DNA of 64,000 nt from Geodermatophilus obscurus (GCF_900115395.1 NZ_FOWE01000006.1:62001-126000); one strand, 5' to 3'; shown: positions 25,355 to 34,641, counted from the first letter of the stretch. Notes: generated by a model from the sequence alone, not told the origin. Numbers and translations are program-made.

Positions 25355-25789
25355 TCAGCGCCCGGGGCCCGCCGGGGTCCCGGGCGCCGTCCGGCCCAGG
25401 TGCCGCAGCCACAGCAGGCCCAGCACCGGCAGCACGAGCGGCACGAAGCCGTAGCCGCGGCCGAAGGCCGACCACACCGTCTCGTCGGGGAACGCCGCCC
25501 GGTCCACCAGTGACAGGACGCCGACGACGAGCACGCCGACCAGCTCGACGACGATCGCCACCAGCGCCACGCGGCGCCCACCACGCGCCAGCGCCACGGT
25601 GGCGACCACGTACACGGCCGCGGCCAGCGCCGACAGCAGGTAGGCCACGGGCGCCTCGTCGAACCGGGTGGCCAGCTGCACGGCCGCGCGGGCGCCGGCG
25701 GCCAGCGCGAACACCGCGTACACGGCGACCAGCACCCGGCCGGGGCCGGCCGCCGTCCCGCCCGGTGCCGTCGCGGCCGGCTCAGGCAC
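25355..25789 (-). CDS. Four-helix integral membrane protein
   Basis: A 144-residue hydrophobic protein with about four transmembrane helices (VLVAVYAVFALAAGARAAVQ, VAYLLSALAAAVYVVATVAL, VALVAIVVELVGVLVVGVLS, YGFVPLVLPVLGLLWLRHLG). Conserved polar positions are RFDEAP in the first loop and AFPDETVWSAFGRGYG before the last helix. Its start overlaps the stop of the upstream membrane-protein gene by 8 bases, so the two are coupled and probably work together. Function unknown. Confidence 0.78.
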   Translation of the reverse strand: MPEPAATAPGGTAAGPGRVLVAVYAVFALAAGARAAVQLATRFDEAPVAYLLSALAAAVYVVATVALARGGRRVALVAIVVELVGVLVVGVLSLVDRAAFPDETVWSAFGRGYGFVPLVLPVLGLLWLRHLGRTAPGTPAGPGR

Positions 25790-26156
25790 CCGGGGCCTCC
25801 CACAGCTGGACCAGCCGCCAGACCATCACCAGGGTGACGAGGGCGGCGACGGCGAGCACGGTGCCGGCCCAGCGGCTGGGCTCGGTGCGTGACCACAGCA
25901 CCCCGGCGACCGGCAGCAGCACCGCGCCGCCGAGGTAGCCGAGGAAGGTCGCCGTCTCCGGCGGCCGCTCCCCGCCGGCCAGCGCCGCCCCGGCGACGAC
26001 GGCCTGCACGAGCAGGAGGACCTCCAGCACCGCCGCCGCGGCCAGGTGGACGAGACCGATCCGCCGCCGGGCGAGCGTCGAGGCCAGCCCGGCGAGCGCG
26101 ACGACGACGGCGACCGCCGTGGCCGACCAGACGAGGGTGTCGTTCATCGCCCCCAT
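25782..26156 (-). CDS. Small membrane protein coupled to the downstream one
   Basis: A 124-residue protein with about four transmembrane helices (LVWSATAVAVVVALAGLAST, LAAAAVLEVLLLVQAVVAGA, FLGYLGGAVLLPVAGVLWSR, VLAVAALVTLVMVWRLVQLW). The ATG at 26156 is preceded by GGGAGG at a spacing of 7; an internal ATG at 26147 is possible. It is divergent from the PaaX-like regulator by 53 bases and overlaps the next membrane-protein gene. Function unknown. Confidence 0.75.
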   Translation of the reverse strand: MGAMNDTLVWSATAVAVVVALAGLASTLARRRIGLVHLAAAAVLEVLLLVQAVVAGAALAGGERPPETATFLGYLGGAVLLPVAGVLWSRTEPSRWAGTVLAVAALVTLVMVWRLVQLWEAPGA

Positions 26157-26209
26157 GATCGCGCCTCCCGCGTGCGAGCCGGTCGCAGGTACGGGGTAGG
26201 GCAGGGGGC

Positions 26210-27034
26210 ATGACCGTGCGCGACCTGGTGGTGGACCTGTGCGCCGAGCACCTGGACGTCCTCGGCGGCGACCCGGTGTCCCTGCAGACGCTGGTCGGGC
26301 TGCTGGCCGCCTGCGGGGTGGCCGAGCCGAGCACCCGGATGGCCGCGGGGGCGCTGCGCCACGCGGGCTGGCTGACGGCGTCGCGGCGCGGTCGGGAGAC
26401 GCTGCTCGCCCCGACGGCGCTGCTGCGGGAGTCGGTGACCGCCCGCGACGAGCGGGTCCAGCGGCGCCTCGGCCCGTGGGACGGGCAGTGGCGCATGGTC
26501 GTCTACAGCGTCCCGGAGACCGACCGTGCCGCCCGCGAGCGCGTGCGCCGCGGCCTCGCCCGCGCCGGCTTCGGCCCGCTCGCGCCGGCCACCTGGGTGT
26601 CGCCGCACGGCTCGGCCCTCACCGAGGTGCACGCCGAGCTGGGCGGCGAGCGCACCTCCCGGCTCGACCTGCTCACCGCCCGCGTCGCCGACCCGCGGCT
26701 GTCCGACGGCGAGCTGGCCGCGCGCTGCTGGGACCTGCCCGGCCTGGCCACCGCGTGGTCGCGCGTGCTCGACCGGCTGCGCACCGTCGCGCCGGCGGTG
26801 CCCGAGGGCCCGGCCGCGCTCGGGCTGCACCTGCGGCTGCGGGCGGAGATGCGGGCGGTCCTCGCCGGCGACCCGCTGCTGCCCACGGCGCTGCAGCCGG
26901 CGGCCTGGCCCGCACGTGACGTCCGCGACGCGTGGGCCGGAACCGGCGCCCGGCTGGCCGCCGCGGCCCGCGCGCACGTCGCCGAGGTGCTGGCCGCCGT
27001 CGCTCCCCCGCTCCCCCGCGCCGCGGTGGCGTAG
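26210..27034 (+). CDS. PaaX-family transcriptional regulator
   Basis: A 274-residue regulator. The N-terminal winged helix (VSLQTLVGLLAACGVAEPSTRMAAGALRHAGWL in two parts: LQTLVGLLAACGVAEPS and MAAGALRHAGWL) matches PaaX, whose founding member represses phenylacetate degradation. The central domain has WDGQWRMVVYSVPETDRAARERVRRGL, the family's typical Cas2-like region, followed by the C-terminal domain (WDLPGLATAWSRVLD). No phenylacetate genes are present, so its targets are unknown. The ATG has AGGGGG very close upstream, and a leaderless start is possible. Confidence 0.85.
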   Translation: MTVRDLVVDLCAEHLDVLGGDPVSLQTLVGLLAACGVAEPSTRMAAGALRHAGWLTASRRGRETLLAPTALLRESVTARDERVQRRLGPWDGQWRMVVYSVPETDRAARERVRRGLARAGFGPLAPATWVSPHGSALTEVHAELGGERTSRLDLLTARVADPRLSDGELAARCWDLPGLATAWSRVLDRLRTVAPAVPEGPAALGLHLRLRAEMRAVLAGDPLLPTALQPAAWPARDVRDAWAGTGARLAAAARAHVAEVLAAVAPPLPRAAVA

Positions 27035-27094
27035 AGGTGCCATCGGCGCGGTGACGGCTCCCCACCCCGGCGCCCTCCGCGCGCGAAGGGCTGC

Positions 27095-28087
27095 CTACTG
27101 GTGGACGCCGGACATGTCGGGGTAGCGGTCGCCCACCGCGGCGCCGACCGGGGCGGCCTCGTCGAGGCGCCGCAGGTCGTCGTCGGTGAGCGCGACGCCG
27201 GCCGCCTCGGCGTTCTCCTCGAGGTAGCGCACCCGCTTGGTCCCGGGGATGGGAACCACCGCCGGGTGGCCGTTCCGGTCGCTCTGCGCCATCACCCACG
27301 CCAGGGCGAGCTGTGACGCGGTGACGCCCTTCTCGTCGGCGATCGCGCGGACGCTGTCGACCAGGCGCAGGTTCTGCACGAACGCCTCGCCCTGGAACCG
27401 CGGGTTGGTGCGGCGCCAGTCGTCGGGCGGGAGGTCGTCGACGCTGCGGATCTGCCCGGTGAGGAACCCGCGGCCGATCGGCGAGTAGGCCACGAAGCCG
27501 ATGCCCAGCTCGGCGCAGGTGGCCAGGACGCCGTTCTGCTCCGGGTCGCGGCTCCACAGCGAGTACTCGGTCTGCACGGCGCCGACCGGCTGCACCGCGT
27601 GCGCCCGGCGGATGGTCTCCGGGGCGGCCTCGGAGATGCCGGCGGCGCGGACCTTGCCCGCCTCGACGAGCTCGCGGAGGGCGCCCCAGGTCTCCTCGAC
27701 GGGGACCGAGGTGTCCACCCGGTGCTGGTAGTAGAGGTCGATGACGTCGACGCCGAGCCGCTGCAGCGAGGCGTCGCAGGCACGGCGCACGTAGTCGGGC
27801 CGGCCGTTGATCCCGCGGAAGGAGCCGTCCTCCTCGCGCTCGTTGCCGAACTTGGTGGCCAGGACCACCTCGTCGCGCCGGCCGGCGATCGCCCTGCCGA
27901 CCAGCCGCTCGTTGGTGAACGGGCCGTACATGTCGGCGGTGTCGAGGAACGTGACGCCGAGGTCGAGGGCCCGCTGGATCGTGCGCTCGGCCTCGGCCTG
28001 GTCGCCGGTGCCGTAGAACTCGCTCATCCCCATGCAGCCCAGCCCCATGGCCGGGACGGACAGGGGACCCAGGGTGCGTGTCTGCAT
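27095..28087 (-). CDS. Aldo/keto reductase
   Basis: A 330-residue NADPH-dependent oxidoreductase of the AKR13-like group. Catalytic tetrad: Asp and Tyr in FLDTADMYG, Lys in VLATKFG, His in LYYQHRVD. Further family motifs are [12 protein letters not shown] near the start and [16 protein letters not shown] near the end (cofactor binding). The ATG at 28087 is preceded by AGGAG at a spacing of 7. A longer reading from 28120 would lack a ribosome site. It is convergent with the PaaX-like gene. The substrate is probably a small aldehyde or ketone. Confidence 0.93.
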   Translation of the reverse strand: MQTRTLGPLSVPAMGLGCMGMSEFYGTGDQAEAERTIQRALDLGVTFLDTADMYGPFTNERLVGRAIAGRRDEVVLATKFGNEREEDGSFRGINGRPDYVRRACDASLQRLGVDVIDLYYQHRVDTSVPVEETWGALRELVEAGKVRAAGISEAAPETIRRAHAVQPVGAVQTEYSLWSRDPEQNGVLATCAELGIGFVAYSPIGRGFLTGQIRSVDDLPPDDWRRTNPRFQGEAFVQNLRLVDSVRAIADEKGVTASQLALAWVMAQSDRNGHPAVVPIPGTKRVRYLEENAEAAGVALTDDDLRRLDEAAPVGAAVGDRYPDMSGVHQ

Positions 28088-28151
28088 GACCCGCTCCTGC
28101 CCGCGCGTTCCCGCCGACAACCCGGTCGGGGTGGGGCCGCCGACCCCTGGC

Positions 28152-28982
28152 TCAGCCCTCCCGCACCCGCCGCACCGGGCACACCACCGGCGTCCCCGAC
28201 GTCGGGTCGCGCAGCACCTGCGCCTCCACCCCGTACAGCTCGCGCACCAGAGCGGGGGTGACGACGTCGGCCGGCGGGCCCTCGGCCACCACCCGCCCGG
28301 CGCGCATGGCGACCAGGTGGTCGGCGTGCCGGCAGGCGGTGGACAGGTCGTGCAGCACCAGGACGACGGTGCGGCCCCGCGCGGCGAGGTCGTGCACCAG
28401 GTCGAGCACCTCCAGCTGGTGGCCGAGGTCGAGCGCGGAGGTCGGCTCGTCGAGCAGCACCACCGCCGTCTCCTGGGCCACGACCATCGCGATCCAGGCC
28501 CGCTGGCGCTGGCCGCCGGAGAGGGTGTCCAGCGGCCGGTCGGCGAGGTCGAGCAGGTCGGCGGCGGCCAGCGCGCGGTGCACCGCGGCGGCGTCCCCCG
28601 GCGACCACTGGCGCAGCAGGCCCTGGTGGGGGTGCCGGCCGTAGCGGACGAGGTCGCGGACCGTCAGCCCGTCGGGCGCCTCGGCCTGCTGCGGCAGCAG
28701 CCCGATCCGCCGGGCGGCGTCGCGGGGGCGCAGCGTGGCCAGGTCGCGGCCGTCGAGCAGTACCGCGCCGCCCTGCGGGCCGTGCACCCGGGCCAGCGCA
28801 CCCAGCAGCGTCGACTTGCCGCAGCCGTTGGGCCCGACGATCGCCGTCACCCGGCCCGGCGGGAGCCGCAGGTCCAGCGCGTGGACGACGCGGGTGCCGT
28901 CGTAGCCCAGGTCCAGCCGCTCGGTCGCGAGGTCGGCGACCTCGACCGCCGGCTCCGCGCTCGGCGCCTCCACGGTGCTCAC
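28152..28982 (-). CDS. Iron-siderophore ABC transporter, ATP-binding protein (FecE/FepC-like)
   Basis: A 276-residue ATPase that powers uptake of a ferric siderophore. Walker [11 protein letters not shown]-loop LPQQAEAP, signature [13 protein letters not shown], Walker [13 protein letters not shown] and switch His in [14 protein letters not shown] are complete. The GTG at 28982 overlaps the stop of the upstream permease gene (GTGA), with GAGGAGG upstream. The order is permease, permease, ATPase on one transcript, with the binding lipoprotein divergent, across an iron box. It belongs to the FepCDG/FhuBC group by sequence. No siderophore synthesis gene is nearby, so the ligand is unknown. Confidence 0.93.
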   Translation of the reverse strand: MSTVEAPSAEPAVEVADLATERLDLGYDGTRVVHALDLRLPPGRVTAIVGPNGCGKSTLLGALARVHGPQGGAVLLDGRDLATLRPRDAARRIGLLPQQAEAPDGLTVRDLVRYGRHPHQGLLRQWSPGDAAAVHRALAAADLLDLADRPLDTLSGGQRQRAWIAMVVAQETAVVLLDEPTSALDLGHQLEVLDLVHDLAARGRTVVLVLHDLSTACRHADHLVAMRAGRVVAEGPPADVVTPALVRELYGVEAQVLRDPTSGTPVVCPVRRVREG

Positions 28983-30043
28983 GGCATCCTCCTCGTCCGG
29001 GTCGTCAGCAGCAGCCACAGCAGGTAGGGCCCCCCGACGACGGCGGTGACCAGCCCGGCCGGCAGCTCCAGCGGCGCGGCCACGGTCCGCCCGACCAGGT
29101 CGGCCAGCAGCACCACCAGGGCGCCGGCCAGCGCCGACCCGACCACCGGCACCACCCGCGGCCCGGCGGCCTTGCGGGCGATCTCCGGGGCCACCAGCGC
29201 GACCAGGCCGAGGGGCCCGGCCACGGCCACCGACAGGCCCGCCGCCACGACCGCCACCGCGACCACCGCCAGCCGGACCCGGCGCACCCGCTGGCCCAGG
29301 CCGGTCACCACGGCGTCGGCCAGGCGCAGCAGCCGCAGCTGCCGGCCCAGCACCACCGCGACCGGCAGGACGACGGCCAGCGCCACGGCGAGCACCGCCA
29401 CCGCCGCCGGGGAGCGGCTGTTGAGGCTGCCGATCGTCCACGGGAAGGCGCGGTTGGCCTCGTCGATCGGCGCCCGCGCGAGCACGAGGTTGGTGACCGA
29501 GCCCAGTGCCGCGCCGACGCCGAGCCCCACGACGAGGAAGCGGTAGCCGCGGTGCCCGGTGCCGCCGGCCAGCCCGATGGCCAGCGCCGCCGCGGTCGCC
29601 GACCCCACCAGTGCGAAGGCCGACGGCGTGACCGTCGTCGACACCGCCACCACGCTGGCCACGGCGAAGGCGGTCGCGCCGTCGTTGAGCCCGACGGTGT
29701 CGGGGGTGGCCAGCCGGTTGCGGGCCAGCGTCTGCAGCAGCACGCCCGCGACGCCCAGGGCGGCCCCGACCGCCAGGCCGGCGGCGATCCGCGGCATCCG
29801 CAGCTGCCGGACCAGCAGCAGGTCGCGCGCCTCCCCGACGCCGACCACGGCCGGCAGCGTCCGGCCCAGTGGCACCGAGGCGGTGCCGATCGCCAGCCCG
29901 GCCGCCACCGCCGCGACCACCAGGGCGGCGAGCACGGCGGCCGCGACGAACGCCCGGCGGTCGACCAGCAGCGAGCGGTCCCGGAGGGCCAGCCGCCAGG
30001 TGCCCGGGGGTGCGCTCGCCAGGGTCGCCGGTGCGGCGGTCAC
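28979..30043 (-). CDS. Iron-siderophore ABC transporter permease (FecCD family, second)
   Basis: A 354-residue inner-membrane permease of the BtuC/FecCD fold with about ten helices. Motifs: RMPRIAAGLAVGAALGVAGVLLQTLARNRLATPDTVGLNDGA (quoted as RMPRIAAGL and LQTLARNRLATPDTVG), and the ATPase-coupling region GPLGLVALVAPEIARKAAGP, ending LPAGLVTAVVGGPYLLWLL. Probably forms a heterodimer with the upstream permease. The GTG at 30043 overlaps the stop of that permease (GTGA), and its own stop overlaps the ATPase start. Confidence 0.93.
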   Translation of the reverse strand: MTAAPATLASAPPGTWRLALRDRSLLVDRRAFVAAAVLAALVVAAVAAGLAIGTASVPLGRTLPAVVGVGEARDLLLVRQLRMPRIAAGLAVGAALGVAGVLLQTLARNRLATPDTVGLNDGATAFAVASVVAVSTTVTPSAFALVGSATAAALAIGLAGGTGHRGYRFLVVGLGVGAALGSVTNLVLARAPIDEANRAFPWTIGSLNSRSPAAVAVLAVALAVVLPVAVVLGRQLRLLRLADAVVTGLGQRVRRVRLAVVAVAVVAAGLSVAVAGPLGLVALVAPEIARKAAGPRVVPVVGSALAGALVVLLADLVGRTVAAPLELPAGLVTAVVGGPYLLWLLLTTRTRRMP

Positions 30044-31095
30044 AGCGACGGCATCCGGGTCGAGCGGACGACGGCCACCAGCACCGGCGCCCCGACGAGC
30101 GCGGTGACCACGCCCAGCGGCATCTCGTAGGGCCGCACCAGCAGCCGGGAGGCGACGTCGGCGACCAGCACGACGGCAGGCCCGAGCAGCACCGAGACGG
30201 CGAGCACCCGCCGCAGGTCCGGGCCGACCAGCGCGCGGGCGAGGAAGGGGACGACCAGGCCGACGAAGGCCACCGGTCCCGCGGCGGCGACCGCGCCGCC
30301 CACGAGCAGCGCCACCGCGGCCATGGCCAGGCCGCGCGCCCGGGCCGGGCGGTGCCCCAGGCCGCGGGCGACGTCGTCGCCGAGCGCCAGGGCCGACAGC
30401 GGGCGGGCGGCCAGCAGCGCGATCAGCACCCCCGCGCCGAGGACCGGGCCGACCTGGGACAGCGTGCCGAGGTCGCGGCCGGCCACCGATCCGACGGTCC
30501 AGAAGCGCACCTCGTCGGACGTGCGCTGGTCCAGCAGCAGGACCACCGACGTCGCCGCGTGCAGCAGGCTCGACAGCGCCGCGCCGGCCAGCACCAGCCG
30601 CACGGGGTCGTCCCCGGTGCCGCGCAGCCGGGCGGCGCCGACCGCCAGCAGGCACCCGGCGCCGGCCCCCAGGACGGCGACCCAGGGGCCCAGCGCGGCC
30701 GCGCTCGCACCGGAGGCGATGACGAGGACGACGGCGAACGACGCGCCGGCGCTGACGCCCAGCAGCCCGGGCTCGGCGAGCGGGTTGCGCGCGGCGGTCT
30801 GCAGCACGGCCCCGGCCACGCCGAGTGCGACGCCCACCGCCACGGCGACCACCGTCCGCGGCAGGCGCAGCTGCAGCACGGCGAAGGACGCGTCGTCGTC
30901 GCCGGCGCCGAGCAGGACGGGGAGCGCCCGGCCGGGCCCGACCTCCCCGGCGCCGAACAGCAGGCTCGCCAGCACGGTGAGGGCCAGTGCGGCGCCGCCC
31001 CAGAGCAGTCCCCGGGAGAGCCGCGAGGCGGCTGCGGGCGCGTCCCCGGCGGGGTCGCCACGGCCAGGAGCGCCCACCACGAGCCGGTCGTCCAC
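30040..31095 (-). CDS. Iron-siderophore ABC transporter permease (FecCD family, first)
   Basis: A 351-residue permease, the partner of the following gene. LRLPRTVVAVAVGVALGVAG, LQTAARNPLAEPGLLGVSAG and GPVAFVGLVVPFLARALVGPD are the family hallmarks (substrate-path helix and EAA-like coupling helix). The C-terminus YEMPLGVVTALVGAPVLVAVV matches FepD/FhuB-type ends. The GTG at 31095 has GGGGGAGG at a spacing of 7. The gene is the first of the operon, and the iron box lies 38 bases upstream. Confidence 0.93.
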   Translation of the reverse strand: MDDRLVVGAPGRGDPAGDAPAAASRLSRGLLWGGAALALTVLASLLFGAGEVGPGRALPVLLGAGDDDASFAVLQLRLPRTVVAVAVGVALGVAGAVLQTAARNPLAEPGLLGVSAGASFAVVLVIASGASAAALGPWVAVLGAGAGCLLAVGAARLRGTGDDPVRLVLAGAALSSLLHAATSVVLLLDQRTSDEVRFWTVGSVAGRDLGTLSQVGPVLGAGVLIALLAARPLSALALGDDVARGLGHRPARARGLAMAAVALLVGGAVAAAGPVAFVGLVVPFLARALVGPDLRRVLAVSVLLGPAVVLVADVASRLLVRPYEMPLGVVTALVGAPVLVAVVRSTRMPSL

Positions 31096-31133
31096 GTCCG
31101 TCCTCCCCCGGCCCCACCCCTGCGGAGCGCTGG

Positions 31134-31152
31134 TTAGGACAGGCTAACCTAC
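31134..31152. promoter_or_regulatory. Iron box (IdeR/DmdR1/DtxR-family operator)
   Basis: TTAGGACAGGCTAACCTAC matches the consensus TTAGGTTAGGCTAACCTAA at 16 of 19 positions. With flanking bases it forms a perfect 6-6-6 inverted repeat GGTTAG/CTAACC. It lies between the permease operon and the divergent binding-protein gene, so iron-loaded repressor should silence both. Confidence 0.88.
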
Positions 31153-31200
31153 CGGCTCGGCACCGACGGACGGTGCCGTCCGCATACGGGAGGAACCACC

Positions 31201-32166
31201 GTGAACCACCTGCCCCGAGCGCGCCGGCGCCCGGTCCTGTCGACCGCCGTCCTGGCGGCGACCGCCCTGGTCCTGACCGCCTGCGGGGGCGGGTCGTCCG
31301 AGGCCACGGACACCTCGGAGGCGGCCGCCGCCGAGGACACCACGGTGGCCACCGCCTTCGGCGACGTCGCCGTCCCCGCCGACCCGGAGCGGGTCGTGAC
31401 CCTCGCCGAGTCCGCGCTCGACGTCTCGCTGGCCGTCGGCGTCACCCCGGTGGGCACCACCGCGAGCCGGGGCGGGGACACCGCGCCGGCCTACCTGGGC
31501 GAGGACGCCGCCGGCATCCCGATCGTCGCGACCGTCGCCGAGCCCAACCTGGAGGCCGTGCTCGAGGCGCAGCCCGACGTCATCCTCGCCTCGGCCGGTC
31601 TCGCGCAGGAGCAGTACGACGCGCTGACCGCCATCGCGCCGACCGTGGTGCCCGAGGGCGGTACCGGCGGGGACTGGCAGGCGCCGCTGCACACCTACGC
31701 CGAGGCCCTCGGTGCCGACGACGAGCTGACCGCCGCCCTCGACGACGTCACCGCCCGCGCCGAGGCGCTGGCCGGGCAGGGCGCGCTCGAGGGCAGCGCC
31801 GCCGTGGTGCGCTGGATGGACAACGGCCCGGTGCTCATGAACTCCGCGCTGATGCCCGGCTCGCTGCTGCAGGCCGCGGGCGCCACCCCGGTGCAGGCCG
31901 CCGCCGACCTCGGCAGCCGGCCGCACAGCGACCCGCTCTCGCTGGAGAACCTCGGCCAGGTCGACGCCGACCGGCTCTTCCTCGCCGCCTTCGGCGCCGA
32001 CGGCACCGGCGCGCTGGACGCCGCACGCACCCAGCCGGCGTTCACCCAGCTCTCGGCCGTGCAGGGCGGGGCGACCACCGAGGTGAACGGCTCCGTGTGG
32101 AGCAGCGCCGCCGGCCCGATCGCGGCCGACCTGGTGATGGACGACATCGAGGCCGCCGTCTCCTGA
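31201..32166 (+). CDS. Iron-siderophore-binding lipoprotein
   Basis: A 321-residue substrate-binding protein. The N-terminus is a lipoprotein signal: arginines, a hydrophobic run, and the lipobox LTAC with the lipidated Cys (about residue 28), then a Gly/Ser/acidic linker. The mature part is a FepB/FhuD-like two-lobed protein with PERVVTLAESALDVSLAVGVTPVG and EPNLEAVLEAQPDVILASAG. GGGAGGA precedes the GTG at a spacing of 6. It is divergent from its transporter genes and shares the iron box. The ligand is unknown. Confidence 0.93.
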   Translation: MNHLPRARRRPVLSTAVLAATALVLTACGGGSSEATDTSEAAAAEDTTVATAFGDVAVPADPERVVTLAESALDVSLAVGVTPVGTTASRGGDTAPAYLGEDAAGIPIVATVAEPNLEAVLEAQPDVILASAGLAQEQYDALTAIAPTVVPEGGTGGDWQAPLHTYAEALGADDELTAALDDVTARAEALAGQGALEGSAAVVRWMDNGPVLMNSALMPGSLLQAAGATPVQAAADLGSRPHSDPLSLENLGQVDADRLFLAAFGADGTGALDAARTQPAFTQLSAVQGGATTEVNGSVWSSAAGPIAADLVMDDIEAAVS

Positions 32167-32472
32167 CGCTCCTCCGGCGACGGTGTGCGCTCGCGTGCGG
32201 TTCCCCGCCCCCGGACCGCACCCCGGCGCACGCCATCGGCCCGGGTGTCGCCGAGCCGGCTCCTGGGCCGCCACCAGACGTGGTCCGCGGTGTCCTCCCG
32301 TCGCACGACGGTGTGCGCCGGCGGGCAGTCCTCCGCCTCCGGACTGCACCTCCGCGCCCAGCGTCACTCGGGGTCCGGGTGGGCTGGACTCCGGACCGGC
32401 GCCGAGTGATCTGTCGTGCCATCGTGCCTCTGAGCTGCGGAAATGTCGCACCCCCTCCGTAGCTTCGGGGTC
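32167..32472. other. Intergenic region with two structured repeats
   Basis: A 306-base gap with no convincing gene. It holds CGACGGTGTGCGC twice (32178-32190 and 32306-32318), each followed by a short hairpin (32195-32221; 32325-32347). The arms differ between copies by paired changes (GCGG...CCGC versus GCAG...CTGC). The first copy is enclosed by an outer stem 32182-32190/32226-32234 and may terminate the lipoprotein transcript. A -10-like TAGCTT lies at 32460-32465, seven bases before a GTG. Confidence 0.5.
32182..32234 (+). terminator. Possible terminator after the siderophore-binding gene
   Basis: The outer stem GGTGTGCGC/GCGCACGCC (9 pairs, one G-T) encloses an inner GTGCGG/CCGCAC hairpin, 15 bases after the stop. 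Confidence 0.45.
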
Positions 32473-33962
32473 GTGCAGGAGGTCGCCGGTCACGTGTCGC
32501 GCTTCGAGCGTGCGCTGGCCGGCTGGCTCGTCGAGCAGCCGGTGCGGGTGTCGCGGCTGCCGGTGGGAGTGCTCTCTCGGAAGCAGAAGGCCGCAGAGCT
32601 GGCCCGGCTGCAGGCGCGCAAGGCGATGGACGCCGCGTACGAGGCCGAGCTGGTGCTGGGCCTCGCCGACGACTCCCCTGATGACGACGACCCGCCGCCC
32701 GGCACCCCCGGCGCCCGGTCCTGGAAGCCGGACACCGAGCTGCCAGGGGTGTCGGAGTTCTTCACCGCCGAGCTGGCGATGGTGCTCAACTGCGGCCGGG
32801 TGGCGGCGGCGAAGCTGGCCCACCGGGCGTGGACGTTGCGTGAGTCGCTGCCGGGTACCTGGGCGGCGCTGGCGGTCGGCGCGCTGGACGAGTACCGCGC
32901 CCGCATCCTGGTCGAGGCGCTGGAACACGCCGAGCCCGCGCTGGCGCGGCGGGTGGAGGCCCGGCTGCTGCCCGAGGCCGCCCGGCTGAACGCGGGGAAG
33001 CTGAAGAAGCGGGCGCTGGAGCTGCTGCTGCAGTTGGACCCCGACGCGGGTAAGCGCCGCCGGGAGCAGGCGACGCGGCGCGCCGACGTGCGGGTGTACC
33101 CCTCGCCGGAGGAGGGGATGGCCACCCTCGCCGCGGACCTGCCCGCCGACGTCGCCGCCGCCTGCCACGCGGTGGTCGACCAGCTGGCGCGGATGCCGAA
33201 GGCCGACGGCGACCCCCGGCCGATCGGGCAGCTGCGCACCGAGGTGTTCGCCGACCTGCTGCTGCGACCGTGGGACACCAGCCGCCCGCCGGTGACGGCG
33301 CGGCTGCAGGTCATCGCGACACTCGCCTCCCTCGCCGGCCGGAGCACCGAGGCCGGTGAGGTCGACGGGCTGCCCATCACCGCCGCCCACCTGCGCGAGT
33401 TGCTGCGCCGGCTCGACGCCCTCGGCGTGCAGGCACCCGACGGCGGCTCGGTCGCGGTGGCGGTCACCGACGACGACGGCACGCTGCGGGCAACCACCAG
33501 GCTGGACCGATTGCGCCGGCTGCCCCGCCGCGGCTGCACCCAGCACCCCGACGAGCAGTGCGGCTGCGCGGTGCTCGACCGGCCGGCGGCGAAGGACGGC
33601 TACACCCCTACCGCCGACCAGCAGGCGTTCGTGCACGTCCGGGACCGCAGCTGCCGCTTCCCCACCTGCGGCCAGCGGGTGGGGTGGGCCGACGCCGACC
33701 ACGTCATCCCGCACGCGACAGGTGGCCCGACCGACTGCGCCAATCTGTGCTGCCTGTGCCGCTCCCACCACGCCTCAAGACCTTCGCCCGCGGCTGGCGG
33801 TTCACCATGGGCGACGACGGCACGCTCACCGTCACCACTCCGTCCGGGATCACCCGCACCACCCGCCCACCGGGCATGCGACCACCCGAGTCACCATCCG
33901 ACAGGGCCGGACCACCCCCCGACCCGACATCCGAGACCGACGACGACCCGCCCCCGTTCTGA
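32473..33962 (+). pseudogene. HNH endonuclease-like protein of the DUF222 family, frameshifted
   Basis: The reading frame encodes an N-terminal DUF222-type helical region and a C-terminal HNH domain: DRSCRFPTCGQRVGWADADH, PHATGGPTDC and NLCCLCRSHH, so the HNH residues are present. After CRSHH (near 33771) the frame is lost by one base. The expected family continuation RLKTFARGWRFTMGDDGTL, then VTTPSGITRTTRPPG, lies in another frame and ends at the stop at 33960-33962. One missing C would explain it. Left unrepaired, the frame runs on without a stop to about 35322, across the opposite Pth2 gene. Start: GTG at 32473 behind a leaderless-type TAGCTT; ATG at 32443 is the alternative. The family is multicopy in actinobacteria. 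A sequencing error cannot be excluded. Confidence 0.75.
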
Positions 33963-33969
33963 CGCGCTC

Positions 33970-34641
33970 TCACGCCCAGCGGGCGAGTGCGGTGGTGGTC
34001 CCCGGCGCCACCACGGTGAAGCCCGCGTCCACCACCTCGACGCCGGCCAGGAGACGCAGCCGCGCCCAGCGGGTCGTGTCCGGGTGCTCGACCACGACCG
34101 GGAAGCCGGCTCCGGACCAGGCCGCCAGCCGACCTGCGGGCATCCGCAGGGCCGTCAGCTGCGCGGCGTGGCCGCACGCCGCCGCGGCCTTGCCCAGCGG
34201 CAGGAACGGCTCGGGGGCGACCGACACCACCACGGCGCCGCCGGGCACCGGGTCGACCGCCGCGCTCGCGTCCGGGTCGTCGAGCTCGCTGCCCGACAGT
34301 TGCAGCACCGCCACCTCGCGGGGCAGCGCGTCCAGCGCGGTCGGCACCAGCGCTCGCACCTCGGCGCCGGCCTCCGACACGGTCACGCCGGGCAGCGCCG
34401 CCACCCGCTCCCAGGCCACACCCCGCGCCCGCCGGCAGTGCTTGCGGATCGCACCGTCGGTCCACCGCCGCACCCGCGGGTACCACTCGCCCCCCGGCTG
34501 CGCCCGCTCGTCGGCGAGCAGCCGCACGACCGCTCCGGCCGCCGCCGCGCACACCGCCGTCCGGGTCGGCGGGGCGCGCCGCTCGACCCGCGCCACCAGC
34601 TGCATCGCCCAGGGCGCCTCGCCCTCCGGGTCCGCGTGCAC
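33970..34641 (-). CDS. Peptidyl-tRNA hydrolase Pth2-like protein
   Basis: A 223-residue protein. PWAMQLVARVERRAPPTRTAVCAAAA opens the domain, then GGEWYPRVRRWTDGAIRKHCRRARG and a C-terminal Pth2-like core FLPLGKAAAACGHAAQLTAL, ending VVDAGFTVVAPGTTTALARW (APGTTT is a Pth2 family motif). Pth2 frees tRNA from stalled peptides. This actinobacterial form carries an extra N-terminal half compared with archaeal Pth2 (about 115 residues). The GTG at 34641 is chosen as it follows a GGG-rich stretch; the Met at 34605 (MQLVARV) is an alternative. It ends 7 bases from the HNH gene stop. Confidence 0.8.
   Translation of the reverse strand: MHADPEGEAPWAMQLVARVERRAPPTRTAVCAAAAGAVVRLLADERAQPGGEWYPRVRRWTDGAIRKHCRRARGVAWERVAALPGVTVSEAGAEVRALVPTALDALPREVAVLQLSGSELDDPDASAAVDPVPGGAVVVSVAPEPFLPLGKAAAACGHAAQLTALRMPAGRLAAWSGAGFPVVVEHPDTTRWARLRLLAGVEVVDAGFTVVAPGTTTALARWA

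Noticed and set aside
33750..33790. Programmed -1 frameshift in the HNH gene
   Set aside because: No slippery heptamer or downstream pseudoknot is obvious at CACCACGCC.
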